64,000 bases of DNA. Origin: Kordia zhangzhouensis (GTDB lineage: Bacteria > Bacteroidota > Bacteroidia > Flavobacteriales > Flavobacteriaceae). Each line of letters begins with the position of its first letter. Position 1 is the first letter of the stretch. The translations under genes were made by a program, and so were the position numbers. The notes beneath the pieces were generated by a model. The model did no database searches. It was given only the letters and a program-made list of their open reading frames with translations, and was not told the origin of the DNA. Positions 27,488-37,260 of the stretch are shown piece after piece. The stretch is from assembly GCF_001005305.1 (NCBI RefSeq), contig NZ_LBMH01000008.1, positions 62,001-126,000 on the forward strand, read 5' to 3'.

Positions 27488-28729
27488 TTAAAATTCGTAA
27501 ATAGCAACACCGCTTCGAAGCTTTGGTTCTATATAGGTACTCTTAGGAGGCATGGTTAAGCCTTCATCGGCAATGCGTTTCATCTCATCAACTGTTACAG
27601 GAACTAACCCAAAACCTACTGCAAATTCGCCAGAATCGATTCGATTTTTCATTTCAATGACATTGTGTTTGTCATATCCATAATCAATTCTACTGTCATT
27701 GCGTAAATCGGTAATTCCTAAAATTGGTTTGAGAATGGTAATGTATAAAATGTGAGTGTCTAGTTCGCTGAGCGAATCTGTAAATTCGTAATTGGTTCTT
27801 CGTAAGTACAATGAATAAAACTCACCATCCAAATACATGCTAAAATGATGTTTTTTTGATGGTTTGTATAGTTCCAATCCACGATTTTCAATACGATAGT
27901 ATTCATCAAGTTTTAGTAAGAAATGATCTTTTGTTAATCCGTTTAAATCTTTTATCAAACGATTAAATTCGTGTATACGCAATTCAGATTCAGGAATTAG
28001 ATAGCTCATAAATGAGCGATAGGTATCTTTGGGTTTCACTTCATTGTTTTCATTAGAAGCATCCACGCTTAAAAGATAAGAAGAAGCTGACCGGTGATGT
28101 CCATCGGCAATATAAATAGCATCCATTTGAGAAAATTCCTTTTGAATAATGCATATATCTTCGTCATCTTCTACTAGCCATAAATAGTGTGTGTCTCTAT
28201 ATGTGGTTGTGAATTCAAATTCGGCACGAGTTTCTGTGTATTTTTCTAGGATTGTTTGTATCGTTGAAGAGTCTGGATAGGTAAGTAATACTGGTTCGGC
28301 ATTAAATCCTACCGTTTTTAAGTAATCTTTAAAAATTTGCTCTCTATATTCAATAGTGTCCTCGTGTCGTTTGATAATATTGTTTTCATAATCTTCAGTA
28401 CTCGCAGCAGCTACGATTCCCGTAAATATTTGCCCTTCACGATTTACCACTCTGTAGATATAAAAACAAGGTTTTTCGTCTTGTACAAAAATGCCATCTT
28501 CTTTAAACTCTAAGTATCGATTACGAACCAGACTATAACGTTTTTGTCCTGATATATCTTCTTGATGGTATTTGTAACCTGGATTGACTATGTGTAAAAA
28601 AGAAAATGGATTGTAATCCAAGCGTGCTTCTCTTTCTTCTTGTGTATAGCTTTGATAGGAACGAGAAGCTACAAGACTCACTTTGTCTCGCGTAGGACGA
28701 ACTGCTTTGAAAGGATTTATTTTTGCCAC
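27488..28729 (-). CDS. DUF1015 family protein
   Basis: A 413-residue cytoplasmic protein of the DUF1015 family. The opening INPFKAVRPTRDKVSLVASR is characteristic, and so are IYIADGHHRSASSYLL near residue 205 and the C-terminal AVGFGLVPVTVDEMKRIADE followed by MPPKSTYIEPKLRSG. In many bacteria it lies near serA/serC and was suggested to act in serine or one-carbon metabolism, but no activity is proven to my knowledge. The start overlaps the end of the M23 peptidase gene by 13 bp. Confidence 0.85.
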   Translation of the reverse strand: MAKINPFKAVRPTRDKVSLVASRSYQSYTQEEREARLDYNPFSFLHIVNPGYKYHQEDISGQKRYSLVRNRYLEFKEDGIFVQDEKPCFYIYRVVNREGQIFTGIVAAASTEDYENNIIKRHEDTIEYREQIFKDYLKTVGFNAEPVLLTYPDSSTIQTILEKYTETRAEFEFTTTYRDTHYLWLVEDDEDICIIQKEFSQMDAIYIADGHHRSASSYLLSVDASNENNEVKPKDTYRSFMSYLIPESELRIHEFNRLIKDLNGLTKDHFLLKLDEYYRIENRGLELYKPSKKHHFSMYLDGEFYSLYLRRTNYEFTDSLSELDTHILYITILKPILGITDLRNDSRIDYGYDKHNVIEMKNRIDSGEFAVGFGLVPVTVDEMKRIADEGLTMPPKSTYIEPKLRSGVAIYEF

Positions 28730-29346
28730 GATTCGTTTCTGTTTGATTTGATAAATAAAGTAGGATCTATATATCCGTTTGTACTTTGGCTATATCCGCT
28801 ACCAATATCCATAAATATCTGATCTCGGATTTCTAAATGTAAATGAGCATAATACATACCATTAGCATTTCCAATAGTACCTATTTGATTACCCTTGCTA
28901 ACAAAATTACCCTTTTTTACGGAGATAGTATCACAATGCGCATATAGAGATTCATAATAGTTTCCTTTGTATTGGTGAATGATACGTATTACTTTTCCCC
29001 AACCACCTCCAATATCTTCTGCAAATTGTACATACCCGTTTCCAATAGCAAATATGGGATCGCCAAGATCTGTGTTTCCGCCACTAATTCCGTTCCAATC
29101 ATCTCCTAAGTGATTGTTTTCCGTAAAGGATTGAGCATTGTAGTAATTTTTTGCATTTGGTTTACCCACAGGAAAGTCAAAACCAGTCGCTTTATAGGTT
29201 GCATTTTTTGTGAATAGACTATCTAAAAATGAAAACTTTTCTTTTTTAGACTGAATCTCTTTTTGAGGAGATGGTTGCTTTTGAATTTTGGGAGTTTGTT
29301 GACAAGCAAAGAAACAAAAACAACATATGTACACAAGTTGTCTCAA
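28717..29346 (-). CDS. M23 family peptidoglycan endopeptidase lipoprotein
   Basis: A 209-residue lipoprotein (signal VYICCFCFFACQQ, lipobox Cys at about 14) with a lysostaphin-type M23 domain in residues 75-195. The zinc ligands are all present: His and Asp in NHLGDDWNG, and the second HxH in AHLHLEIRD; the YAHCDTI segment provides the usual extra His. It therefore looks catalytically active on peptidoglycan cross-bridges in the periplasm. It overlaps the YcxB-like gene upstream by 4 bp and the DUF1015 gene downstream by 13 bp. Confidence 0.87.
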   Translation of the reverse strand: MRQLVYICCFCFFACQQTPKIQKQPSPQKEIQSKKEKFSFLDSLFTKNATYKATGFDFPVGKPNAKNYYNAQSFTENNHLGDDWNGISGGNTDLGDPIFAIGNGYVQFAEDIGGGWGKVIRIIHQYKGNYYESLYAHCDTISVKKGNFVSKGNQIGTIGNANGMYYAHLHLEIRDQIFMDIGSGYSQSTNGYIDPTLFIKSNRNESWQK

Positions 29347-29783
29347 CCTTTTATGAGCGATTTGAATTTGATAAAATCTGCTTCCGAATGAAAAATATCT
29401 TTAGATACATACACATACTTGTTGATGGTAATGTATAAAAGCCAATAATGCTCAGCAACAATAACATTTCTCAATTGCCCGTATTTCCACTGTGAAGTAT
29501 TTTCATCAATAGTTATGAAAAAAGATTCTTCATCAAACCGTAATTGTGTTTTTTTTAAGAAAGGTTTTAAATTTTTAAATGAAAACCATAATAATACACT
29601 GAGTCCTACAATGAGTAATGCTAATACGCTGTATAGCGCAATAATTCTACCCATTTGCCAACCGAAGAGCAGAGTCCACATAAGTAAAAAGGGAAACAGT
29701 TGGATACTATTTCTTCCTAACTTATTGAAAACGATACTTCGGTATGTGGAATATTTTAATTGATACGGTTTAGTATCGATCAT
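29343..29783 (-). CDS. YcxB-like membrane protein
   Basis: A 146-residue protein with two adjoining membrane helices (about 27-70, LFPFLLMWTLLFGWQMGRII and LYSVLALLIVGLSVLLWFSF) and a C-terminal beta-rich soluble part. The tail pattern SQWKYGQLRNVIVAEHYWLL followed by YVYVSKDIFHSEADF resembles the YcxB-like domain, where a Trp-containing strand precedes a VPK-type turn. This match is by eye and the function of the family is unknown. It overlaps the M23 gene by 4 bp and lies 2 bp after the 3-hydroxyacyl-CoA dehydrogenase gene. Confidence 0.6.
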   Translation of the reverse strand: MIDTKPYQLKYSTYRSIVFNKLGRNSIQLFPFLLMWTLLFGWQMGRIIALYSVLALLIVGLSVLLWFSFKNLKPFLKKTQLRFDEESFFITIDENTSQWKYGQLRNVIVAEHYWLLYITINKYVYVSKDIFHSEADFIKFKSLIKG

Positions 29784-29785
29784 GA

Positions 29786-30676
29786 TTAACTAAACATTTT
29801 AGCGACTTTTTCTGCTTTTCTACTTTCTGAATAATCGTAAAATCCTTCTCCAGATTTTACCCCAAGTTTTCCTGCCATTACCATATTTACAAGTAGAGGA
29901 CAAGGAGCATATTTTGGATTTTTAAATCCTTCATACATTACATTCAAAATTGACAAACATACATCTAATCCAATAAAGTCAGCCAATTGTAAAGGTCCCA
30001 TCGGGTGTGCCATTCCTAGTTTCATTACGGTATCAATTTCTTGAACACCAGCTACGCCATTGTATAGGGTTTCAATTGATTCGTTAATCATTGGCATAAG
30101 AATTCTATTGGCAACAAATCCTGGGTAATCATTTACTTCCACAGGAACTTTATTCAATTGTTTTGAAAGTTCCATGATTGTGTTTGTTACTTCATCAGAA
30201 GTATTATACCCACGAATAATCTCTACTAATTTCATAATAGGGACAGGATTCATAAAGTGCATACCAATTACCATTTCTGGACGAGAAGTTACAGCTGCAA
30301 TTTGTGTTATTGAAATAGATGATGTATTTGTTGCTAAGATTGTATCATCAGGACATAACTCGTCAAGATCTTTGAAAATTTTTAGTTTCAAATCTACATT
30401 TTCAGTGGCTGCTTCTACCACCAAGCCAGCATATTCAACACCTTCTCTAATATTGGTGTAAGTGGTAATATTAGTAAGCGTATTTTGTTTTTCTTCTTCA
30501 GAGATTTTCTCTTTTGCCACCATACGATCCAAATTTTTTGTAATCGTAGCGATACCTTTATCTAAAGAAGCTTGTGAAATATCAATTAATTGAACTTTAA
30601 AGCCAAATTGAGCAAACGTATGAGCAATTCCATTTCCCATAGTTCCAGCTCCAATAACAGCTACATTTTTCATCAT
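29786..30676 (-). CDS. 3-hydroxyacyl-CoA (3-hydroxybutyryl-CoA) dehydrogenase
   Basis: A 296-residue NAD-dependent dehydrogenase. The Rossmann motif VIGAGTMGNGIAHTFAQFG is at residues 5-23, NTSSISITQIA near 116, catalytic His in GMHFMNPVPIMKLVE near 138, and the C-terminal domain has NDYPGFVANRILMPMINE and GMAHPMGPLQLADFIGLD. This is the stand-alone Hbd/PaaH type that oxidises 3-hydroxyacyl-CoA to 3-ketoacyl-CoA or the reverse. Two adjacent ATGs are possible (30676, 30673). The second helix ends SGEGFYDY as usual. Substrate chain length cannot be judged. Confidence 0.9.
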   Translation of the reverse strand: MMKNVAVIGAGTMGNGIAHTFAQFGFKVQLIDISQASLDKGIATITKNLDRMVAKEKISEEEKQNTLTNITTYTNIREGVEYAGLVVEAATENVDLKLKIFKDLDELCPDDTILATNTSSISITQIAAVTSRPEMVIGMHFMNPVPIMKLVEIIRGYNTSDEVTNTIMELSKQLNKVPVEVNDYPGFVANRILMPMINESIETLYNGVAGVQEIDTVMKLGMAHPMGPLQLADFIGLDVCLSILNVMYEGFKNPKYAPCPLLVNMVMAGKLGVKSGEGFYDYSESRKAEKVAKMFS

Positions 30677-30692
30677 GTGTATAATTTTTTAT

Positions 30693-31382
30693 TTAGTTCT
30701 GTAATGTTAGTTTTTTTCCATGCCAAGGGCAATATTCCCAATTTCCATTCAATAATTCGTTATCTACAGGACATTGTTTTTCTTCAACCATGCTTGATAG
30801 AGGAAGACGAAAAACGAATTGTGTTTCTGTATTGAATACTACGGTAAATTTGCCAGTTTGTGTTGGAGATGCAATTGTTTTTCCATCTTTACTCTTTTCA
30901 TTAAATACATGAAAACGAATTTGTTTTCCAAATTGCCCTAACGTATTTTCCATTGCTGGTTTTATTTGGTTCAACATAGAAATGTATTCACTTGGAAGCG
31001 TTTCTTGGTCAAGTTCATCGTAAATAGTTCCTTCGGCATCTTTTAATTGTAATTGCGTAGGTTTTTTACGCATACCACCATATATGTTCAATTCTGTATG
31101 TATTGTGCCTATTAAAATGTATCCTTTGAAAATATCTTCAATGTCATTTAAAAAATTTGCAGGGACTAGTTCAGAACCCTGCATTGCAAGTTTCCAATAT
31201 TGATTTGGAATCCACCAAACCATTTTAAAGTTGTCTCCTTCTTTTTTTATGACTTGCACATCTTTTATAAATGCAGAAATGTCTACTTCTTCAAGCTTTT
31301 TAATGTTTACTTCTTGTTGTGCAAACGCAAACGATATCGTAAAAAGCCCTACAAGTAAAGTGATGATTATATATTGTTTCAT
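30693..31382 (-). CDS. Secreted protein of unknown function
   Basis: I do not recognise this family. The start is placed at MKQYIIITLLVG, since the 14 codons before it overlap the preceding gene. The 229-residue protein has a signal peptide ending ISFAFAQ with Gln at +1. The mature part is mixed alpha/beta with FKMVWWIPNQYWKLAM near residue 50 and a C-terminal CPVDNELLNGNWEYCPWHGK, where two Cys-Pro turns and a His could bind metal. It sits between the Gfo/Idh oxidoreductase (7 bp) and the 3-hydroxyacyl-CoA dehydrogenase (16 bp), likely in one transcript. Confidence 0.65.
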   Translation of the reverse strand: MKQYIIITLLVGLFTISFAFAQQEVNIKKLEEVDISAFIKDVQVIKKEGDNFKMVWWIPNQYWKLAMQGSELVPANFLNDIEDIFKGYILIGTIHTELNIYGGMRKKPTQLQLKDAEGTIYDELDQETLPSEYISMLNQIKPAMENTLGQFGKQIRFHVFNEKSKDGKTIASPTQTGKFTVVFNTETQFVFRLPLSSMVEEKQCPVDNELLNGNWEYCPWHGKKLTLQN

Positions 31383-31389
31383 TAGGATT

Positions 31390-32355
31390 TTATTTTTTGA
31401 ATTTTTCGATGATCTGAATAGCAATACGTAGCGCTTCAGTTCCTTCCTCTAGTGGAACAATAGGAGTTGTGTCATTATGAATTGCGTCGGCAAATGTTTC
31501 TAACTCATCGAGGATTGCATTGTTTTCTGAAATGTCGGGATTTTCAAAGTAGATTTGCTTTTTTACACCTTCAGCATTCTGTAAGATAAGAGCAAATTCA
31601 TCTGCTTTTTTAGGCGCATCTTTCATTTTAACAACTTCAACTTTCTTTTCTAAGAAATCTACAGCAATGTAAGCATCACGTTGAAAAAAACGGCTTTTAC
31701 GCATGTTTTTCATTGAAATACGACTTGAAGTTAAATTGGCAACACAACCATTTTCAAATTCTAAACGAGCATTGGCGATATCTGGCGAATTGCTAATTAC
31801 CGAAACGCCGCTTGCATGAATATCTTTTACTTTTGAATTGACCACACTTAAAATGGCGTCAATATCATGAATCATTAAGTCTAATACTACAGGAACATCT
31901 GTTCCACGAGGATTAAACTCAGCCAAACGATGGGTTTCGATAAACATAGGTGAGTTAATTTTGTCTTTTACTGCTGTAAATGCAGGGTTGAAACGTTCAA
32001 CATGACCTACTTGCCCTTTTACGTTATGCTTCTTGGCTAAGGCAATTAACTCTTCAGCTTCTTCTATTGTATTTGTAATAGGCTTTTCTATAAACACATG
32101 TTTGCCTTTTTCAATAGCTTGTTTTGCACATTCATAATGTGAAAGTGTAGGAGTTACAATATCAATTACATCTACGGCATCAATCAAAGCGTCTATAGAA
32201 TAATAATATGTATAGCCAAATTGTTTAGCTATTTTCTTTGCATATTCAGGATTTGCGTCATAAAAACCAATAAGTTCATATTTGGAAGACTGTTGTAATA
32301 ATCGAAGATGAATTTTTCCTAAGTGACCTGCACCTAAAACTCCAGCTTTTAACAT
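31390..32355 (-). CDS. Gfo/Idh/MocA family oxidoreductase
   Basis: A 321-residue NAD(P)-dependent oxidoreductase starting at MLKAGVLGAGHLG; a longer frame to 32373 overlaps the promoter. The nucleotide loop GAGHLGKIH is at 7-15, the conserved EKPIT near 96, and VGHVERFNPAF near 120 in the position of the family's substrate-binding motif; the catalytic Lys is that of EKP. Family members oxidise sugars, inositols or biliverdin-like compounds; the substrate here is unknown. The gene heads the long minus-strand series down to yggS and has a -7 element 18 bp upstream. Confidence 0.87.
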   Translation of the reverse strand: MLKAGVLGAGHLGKIHLRLLQQSSKYELIGFYDANPEYAKKIAKQFGYTYYYSIDALIDAVDVIDIVTPTLSHYECAKQAIEKGKHVFIEKPITNTIEEAEELIALAKKHNVKGQVGHVERFNPAFTAVKDKINSPMFIETHRLAEFNPRGTDVPVVLDLMIHDIDAILSVVNSKVKDIHASGVSVISNSPDIANARLEFENGCVANLTSSRISMKNMRKSRFFQRDAYIAVDFLEKKVEVVKMKDAPKKADEFALILQNAEGVKKQIYFENPDISENNAILDELETFADAIHNDTTPIVPLEEGTEALRIAIQIIEKFKK

Positions 32356-32372
32356 AAAGAAAGTGTTTTCCA

Positions 32373-32380
32373 CAAAAATA
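32373..32380 (-). promoter_or_regulatory. -7 element for the Gfo/Idh gene
   Basis: Read on the minus strand, 32380 to 32373 is TATTTTTG, an exact TAnnTTTG match, 17 bp before the ATG at 32355. The divergent pcm promoter lies about 145 bp away. Confidence 0.6.
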
Positions 32381-32523
32381 ATTTATTTTTCTAAAATCTT
32401 TTGAGTAATCGAGAACAATTCTGTAAATAACTTCGTCTTTACAATCAATATAGAGCGACTTTTGCAGATAAAATCCAAAAGCATTCGTTTTCAATATGTT
32501 GTATTTTCATGTAAAAAAAGTAT

Positions 32524-32552
32524 TTTGAGATTGAAAAAAGCTGTTATTTTTG
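32524..32552 (+). promoter_or_regulatory. Consensus promoter for pcm
   Basis: TTTG at 32524-32527, a 17-bp spacer and TATTTTTG at 32545-32552. The ATG follows only 7 bp later, so the 5' leader is at most a few nucleotides. Confidence 0.75.
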
Positions 32553-32559
32553 TGGTAGG

Positions 32560-33201
32560 ATGAAAGATACGTTCAAACATAAAGGAATGCGAAACCAATT
32601 GGCACAAATAGTTGCTGATAAGGGAATTACAGATGAAAAAGTACTGAATGGAATTCGAAACATTCCGCGTCATTTGTTTATGGACTCGAGTTTTGAAGCA
32701 CATGCATACCAAGATAAAGCATTTCCTATTGGAGCTGATCAAACAATTTCTCAACCTTATACTGTGGCCTTTCAAACACAACTTCTTGAGGTAACTCCAG
32801 GAGCCAAAATTCTAGAAATTGGTACAGGTAGTGGCTATCAAACTGCTATGTTACTCGAATTAGGCGCAAAAGTATATAGCATTGAACGTCAAAAAGAGTT
32901 ATTTAAAAAAACCAGTTTGTTTTTGCCCAAATTAGGATACAGAGCCAAAAAACTCATTTTTGGTGATGGCTATAAAGGATTACCAACCGAAGCACCTTTT
33001 GATGGTATTGTAGTTACAGCTGGAGCTCCTTATGTTCCCAAAGCTTTATTAGCACAATTAAAAGTAGGAGGAAAGCTAGTTATTCCTGTAGGCAGAAAAG
33101 AACAAATCATGACTTTATTTGTAAGAACTTCTGAAAAAGAATTTTCTAAACAAGAATTTGGAGAATTCCGCTTTGTGCCAATGTTGGAAAATAAGAACTA
33201 A
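32560..33201 (+). CDS. pcm: Protein-L-isoaspartate O-methyltransferase
   Basis: Pcm methylates isoaspartyl residues in damaged proteins so they can return to aspartate. The 213-residue protein opens with MRNQLAQIVADKGI, has NIPRHLFMDSSFEAHAYQD near 40, the substrate-binding GADQTISQPYTVAFQ near 64, the SAM-binding motif ILEIGTGSGYQTAMLLELGA near 87-106 and GDGYKGLPTEAPFDGIVVTAGAP near 130; all belong to this family. It has its own promoter with an almost absent leader. It is transcribed away from the Gfo/Idh gene. Confidence 0.94.
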   Translation: MKDTFKHKGMRNQLAQIVADKGITDEKVLNGIRNIPRHLFMDSSFEAHAYQDKAFPIGADQTISQPYTVAFQTQLLEVTPGAKILEIGTGSGYQTAMLLELGAKVYSIERQKELFKKTSLFLPKLGYRAKKLIFGDGYKGLPTEAPFDGIVVTAGAPYVPKALLAQLKVGGKLVIPVGRKEQIMTLFVRTSEKEFSKQEFGEFRFVPMLENKN

Positions 33202-33383
33202 ATATTTTACAATATCTTAAAAAATAAATTAATATTTTGATTTTGAGTAATTAAACTCTAGTTTTAAGAAACGTCAATTAAAAGAATAGCGAACACTTTC
33301 TGTGAATTAAAACTCAGTTAAAAAATAATCTATATCTTTTTAATTGAAAATTCTACTGTATTCATGCCTCGAAATTTTGTTAA

Positions 33384-33398
33384 AGTGACATGTTCACT
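33384..33398. promoter_or_regulatory. Palindrome upstream of the adenylation-oxoamine synthase gene
   Basis: AGTGA-CATGT-TCACT: perfect 5-bp arms around a 5-nt centre, about 90 bp before the ATG at 33488. It could be an operator for a dimeric regulator. I find no second copy, and the surrounding 33202-33487 region shows no exact TAnnTTTG element and no gene. Confidence 0.3.
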
Positions 33399-33487
33399 AT
33401 AAGAAAACTTAAAGAAAATAATTGAATTCCCTAATCCTTAAAGTTTGGAATGATACAACCATTTTGAAACTAATAAAAAGGACAATT

Positions 33488-36400
33488 ATGAATACATTCA
33501 TCCAATTTCTGTATGTGTTACAGAATGATTCTAATCAGTGGGAACGCTTCAATGCTGGCTCTAACAAAACTGAAATTACTAAAAATCGTATAGCAATGCT
33601 TCAATCTGCAAAGATTGAAGCGAAAACTGATATAGTTGCCATGTCTGCTAATGAACTTCGTTTATTTATATCGTCTTATTTGGACCAGACCTTAGGAAGT
33701 AAATTAGCAGAAACGTGTATTGGGTTAATCAAACGACAAATGCTCCAAAACCCAGATAGAGTTGCAATTATTGATGGAACTTCTGAAATTTATTATAAAG
33801 ACTTACAGAGAAAAGTAGATGAGGTAGCTGGCGAATTGAAAAGCCGCGGTATTTCCAAAGGTTCTTTAATAGGCGTATGCATGAATCGTACTTGGCAATT
33901 AGTTGCTGCATTACTTGGTGTAATGCAATCAGGTTGTGCATATGTCCCGTTAGACCCAACTTATCCTAAAGAGCGAATAGACTATATGTTGGTAAATTCG
34001 CAAGCAGTAGCAGCCATTGTTAGCAATCAAGAAACTGCTACTCTGTGTAATGAAATCCAAAAAATAATTCGAATAGGAGAAGTAGGGAGTTATGCAGATA
34101 CTAAAGTATATGCTAAAGCAACTGATTTAGCATATGTTATTTATACTTCGGGTTCAACTGGAGCACCCAAAGGTGTAGCTGTTGAGCAACGAAACGTGGT
34201 AGCAATGAGGCAATCAATGAAAGAAACATTTAGTACAGAAGAATTAAATGGGCTCTTAGCTGCAGCTTCTGTGTGTTTTGATACATCTGTAATGGAAATA
34301 CTAGGAACACTGTCTCTTGGCGGGACTATTATACTAGCTAAAAATGCACTCGACTTAACACAAATACCTGCAAAAGATAAAGTAAAAACTTGTGTAATGG
34401 TTCCATCATCAGTACAAGCACTACTTTCAACAGAAGATTTTCCTAAAAATTTGACCTGTCTTGTTTTTGGAGGAGAAGCTTTGAAGCGTTCAGTAGTAGA
34501 ATTGGCATTTCAGCAACAATCAATCAAAAAAATATTTAATGCATATGGGCCAACGGAAGATACAGTATATTCAACAATTGCAGAGATCTCTCGTGAAACA
34601 AAAGTTGTTACCATAGGAACTTCTGTGCCTGATTCACGCAGCTATATTTTAGATGAAGAATTGAATGTTGTACCTATTGGAGAAGCAGGTGAATTACACT
34701 TAGCAGGTAGTAAACTTGCACGTGGCTATTTATATGATGAAATAAAAACAAAAGAACGATTCATTACTATTAAAAATCATCCACAAATTAGAGATAAACG
34801 TTTATATAAAACAGGAGATTTATGCCGTAGATTGGAAAATGGTGAAATTGAATTTTTAGGACGTGTAGATCAACAAGTAAAAATAAGAGGATATAGGATA
34901 GAACTGGGAGAAATAGAATCGACTCTTGAATCAATGGATGGAATTCAAGCTGCTGCTGCAATAGCTATTGAAGGAGGTTTGGGACAAAAAATGCTTGCAG
35001 TGCATATTGTTAAGAATGATAAAACAGTTTCTGATGAAGAAATTAAAGATTTTTTAGGGAAACGATTGCCAAAATATATGGTGCCACAACGAATTTACCA
35101 TCGTGATGAATTGCCTTTATTACCTAACGATAAATTAGATAGAAAAAAGCTAGCTACAATAAGTAAAGAACAATATGCAGTAGAAGAGCAGGAAGGAACT
35201 TCTGTAATTGATGAAACAACGATTTCAAATCAAAAACACTCTATCTTAACAACTATTCAAAAAGAAGTAGCAGCGATTTTAAACCTACAAGAGCCTAGCA
35301 AAATAGTTGTAAATCAATCTTTTGATGGACTTGGGCTAGATTCATTAACAATTCTAGAATTTAGTAATAGACTCTCTAAGATGTTAGGAAAAAAGATTTC
35401 GGCTAGAACTATTTTAGAAAATGCTACTCCAGAATTGTTAGCCAATCAATTATCAGGAGAACTATCAACCTCCAATATAAAAGCTGCGCGTCCCTCATCA
35501 TCAAATACATTATCGGTATTTCAGTCACACATCCAATCAAGTCATCCAACATTTCAAGCGGCAAAAGTAGCCACATGGAATGTAACTGATAAAAGTAAAT
35601 TGGTTCAAGAAGTAATGAAAATGGTAAATGATGACCGAAGAAATCCATACAGTAAAATATTGAAAACAGGCAGTGCAACCAAAGGTATTGTTGGAGACGC
35701 TTATAATGACGATGTACAAGATGCTATCATTTGGACTACCAATTTGTATTTAGGATTAAATCGTGATTCTCAAGTAATGAAAGAAGCTTCCAAAGCTCTA
35801 CAAGCCTTTGGAACTGGAATGGGAACTTCTGCAGCGGCTTCAGGAATGACTGATCATCATTTGGAATTTGAAAAAGAATTTGCTGCGTTGGTAGGAAAAC
35901 CTAGCGCTTGTCTTTTTCCTACAGGCTACACTGCCAATGTAGGAGCAGTTGCAGGACTTTTAGGGGCAAATGACGTAGTGATAATTGATCAATTGTGCCA
36001 TGCCTCTATTGTTGATGGAGCACGTTTGTGCGGGGCAACAGTACGAACTTTTAAACATAATAGTGCAGAAAATCTTGAAGCTGTTTTACAATCGGAAGTA
36101 TCTCCATACAAAAGTATATTGGTAGTTTTGGAAGGAGTGTATAGTATGGGAGAAGGTGCTGCTCCGGTAGCAACTATTGTACAAACTGCAAAAAAATATG
36201 GAGCTTTGGTATTGGTTGATGAAGCACATTCATTTGGGTTTTATGGAAAAAATGGAGCAGGGATATGTGCAGCGCAAGGAGTAACCGAAGAAGTAGATTT
36301 TATAATGACAACATTGAGTAAAGCTTTGGGAAGTTTAGGTGGAGTTGTAGCTGCTAGTCAAGAGCATGTAAATTTTTTAAAGTCATCATCAAGAGCTTAT

Positions 36401-37210
36401 ATTTTTCAAGCTTCTATAAGTCCAGCAGACATGGCAGCGGCATTGACAGCTTTGCGACGTATTCGTACAGATCAAGGACTTCGAGACCGTCTTTGGGAAA
36501 CCACTCGTTACATGCGTAAGCAGTTTGAAAAAGCAGGTTATGATTTGGGAACAGGAGATGGACCAATTGTTACTCCACATTTTAGTGATAAGGATAAATT
36601 GTATGCTATTGTACAAGGTATGTATAAACGAGGAGTTCAAACCTCGGCAGTAACGTATCCAATTGTGGAAAATGGGAAAGGAAGATTGCGTTTCATATGT
36701 TCTGCGGCTCACACAAAAGAAGATGTGGATACAACTCTAAAAGCTCTTCAAGAAGCAGAAAAAGAAGTGGATATGCTACTAAGAGAAAAGAAAAATAATG
36801 TAGAAAATAGAAAACCATTGCGAAAAGATTTAATGACTTGGAGCGATTCTTTTATTTCACAGATTACAAAAAGACTTGCAAGTAGTATGTTGCCCGTTCC
36901 AGATTTTAAAATCAAAATAGCAACTTCAAAAGAAGCAACACCAATTATTATCCAGATAGAAAAAAATGCAATTCGTATTGCTGAGAATGATTTTGCAGAC
37001 TTATCTTATTGTTCTTTAATATTTAAGGATCAGCGGGCAGTAACAGCGCTGTGTACACATAACACACAGGCATTGCTAGATAGTATTTGTGATAATACTT
37101 GCGAATTGGCAGGTCAAACTGAACCTTTTGTTTGGCTTTTTGCTAGGTTGATAGAACAGCAAATATCTATTCAAGAAAACAATTTGCAAAAAGAATTAGT
37201 AGGCTTATAA
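33488..37210 (+). CDS. NRPS adenylation - carrier - alpha-oxoamine synthase fusion enzyme
   Basis: A 1240-residue multidomain protein; the ATG at 33488 is chosen over an upstream TTG at 33422. Residues 1-75 match nothing I know. Residues about 75-565 are an adenylation domain: A3 [11 protein letters not shown] at 219-229, A4 with FDTSVME, A5 [10 protein letters not shown]8 [19 protein letters not shown] and A10 Lys in PNDKLDRK. A carrier domain follows with phosphopantetheine Ser619 in GLGLDSLT. Residues about 719-1095 are a PLP alpha-oxoamine synthase (AOS): [10 protein letters not shown] and Lys945 in TLSKALGS. The last about 140 residues are unassigned. There is no condensation, thioesterase or reductase domain. 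Predicted reaction: an activated amino acid on the carrier is condensed with a second amino acid with loss of CO2, giving an alpha-aminoketone. No other biosynthetic gene adjoins it. Confidence 0.88.
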   Translation: MNTFIQFLYVLQNDSNQWERFNAGSNKTEITKNRIAMLQSAKIEAKTDIVAMSANELRLFISSYLDQTLGSKLAETCIGLIKRQMLQNPDRVAIIDGTSEIYYKDLQRKVDEVAGELKSRGISKGSLIGVCMNRTWQLVAALLGVMQSGCAYVPLDPTYPKERIDYMLVNSQAVAAIVSNQETATLCNEIQKIIRIGEVGSYADTKVYAKATDLAYVIYTSGSTGAPKGVAVEQRNVVAMRQSMKETFSTEELNGLLAAASVCFDTSVMEILGTLSLGGTIILAKNALDLTQIPAKDKVKTCVMVPSSVQALLSTEDFPKNLTCLVFGGEALKRSVVELAFQQQSIKKIFNAYGPTEDTVYSTIAEISRETKVVTIGTSVPDSRSYILDEELNVVPIGEAGELHLAGSKLARGYLYDEIKTKERFITIKNHPQIRDKRLYKTGDLCRRLENGEIEFLGRVDQQVKIRGYRIELGEIESTLESMDGIQAAAAIAIEGGLGQKMLAVHIVKNDKTVSDEEIKDFLGKRLPKYMVPQRIYHRDELPLLPNDKLDRKKLATISKEQYAVEEQEGTSVIDETTISNQKHSILTTIQKEVAAILNLQEPSKIVVNQSFDGLGLDSLTILEFSNRLSKMLGKKISARTILENATPELLANQLSGELSTSNIKAARPSSSNTLSVFQSHIQSSHPTFQAAKVATWNVTDKSKLVQEVMKMVNDDRRNPYSKILKTGSATKGIVGDAYNDDVQDAIIWTTNLYLGLNRDSQVMKEASKALQAFGTGMGTSAAASGMTDHHLEFEKEFAALVGKPSACLFPTGYTANVGAVAGLLGANDVVIIDQLCHASIVDGARLCGATVRTFKHNSAENLEAVLQSEVSPYKSILVVLEGVYSMGEGAAPVATIVQTAKKYGALVLVDEAHSFGFYGKNGAGICAAQGVTEEVDFIMTTLSKALGSLGGVVAASQEHVNFLKSSSRAYIFQASISPADMAAALTALRRIRTDQGLRDRLWETTRYMRKQFEKAGYDLGTGDGPIVTPHFSDKDKLYAIVQGMYKRGVQTSAVTYPIVENGKGRLRFICSAAHTKEDVDTTLKALQEAEKEVDMLLREKKNNVENRKPLRKDLMTWSDSFISQITKRLASSMLPVPDFKIKIATSKEATPIIIQIEKNAIRIAENDFADLSYCSLIFKDQRAVTALCTHNTQALLDSICDNTCELAGQTEPFVWLFARLIEQQISIQENNLQKELVGL

Positions 37211-37220
37211 AGAATGAATC

Positions 37221-37249
37221 AGCCGGGCAATTTTTACAGAGGCTCGGCT
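37221..37249 (+). terminator. Possible terminator after the fusion enzyme gene
   Basis: An 8-bp stem with one G-U pair (AGCCGGGC 37221-37228 with GCTCGGCT 37242-37249) and a 13-nt loop, unusually G+C-rich for this region. The following sequence GTGTTT is a poor T tract, so the terminator role is uncertain. Confidence 0.45.
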
Positions 37250-37260
37250 GTGTTTAACAG

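Noticed and set aside
33488-33712. TubC-like docking domain at the N-terminus of the fusion enzyme
   Set aside because: Only a faint resemblance in the spacing of hydrophobic residues; not enough to call.
33488-37210. Reading the fusion enzyme as a fragment of a larger NRPS/PKS cluster
   Set aside because: pcm and smpB flank it, and there are no condensation, ketosynthase or thioesterase genes nearby; it stands alone.
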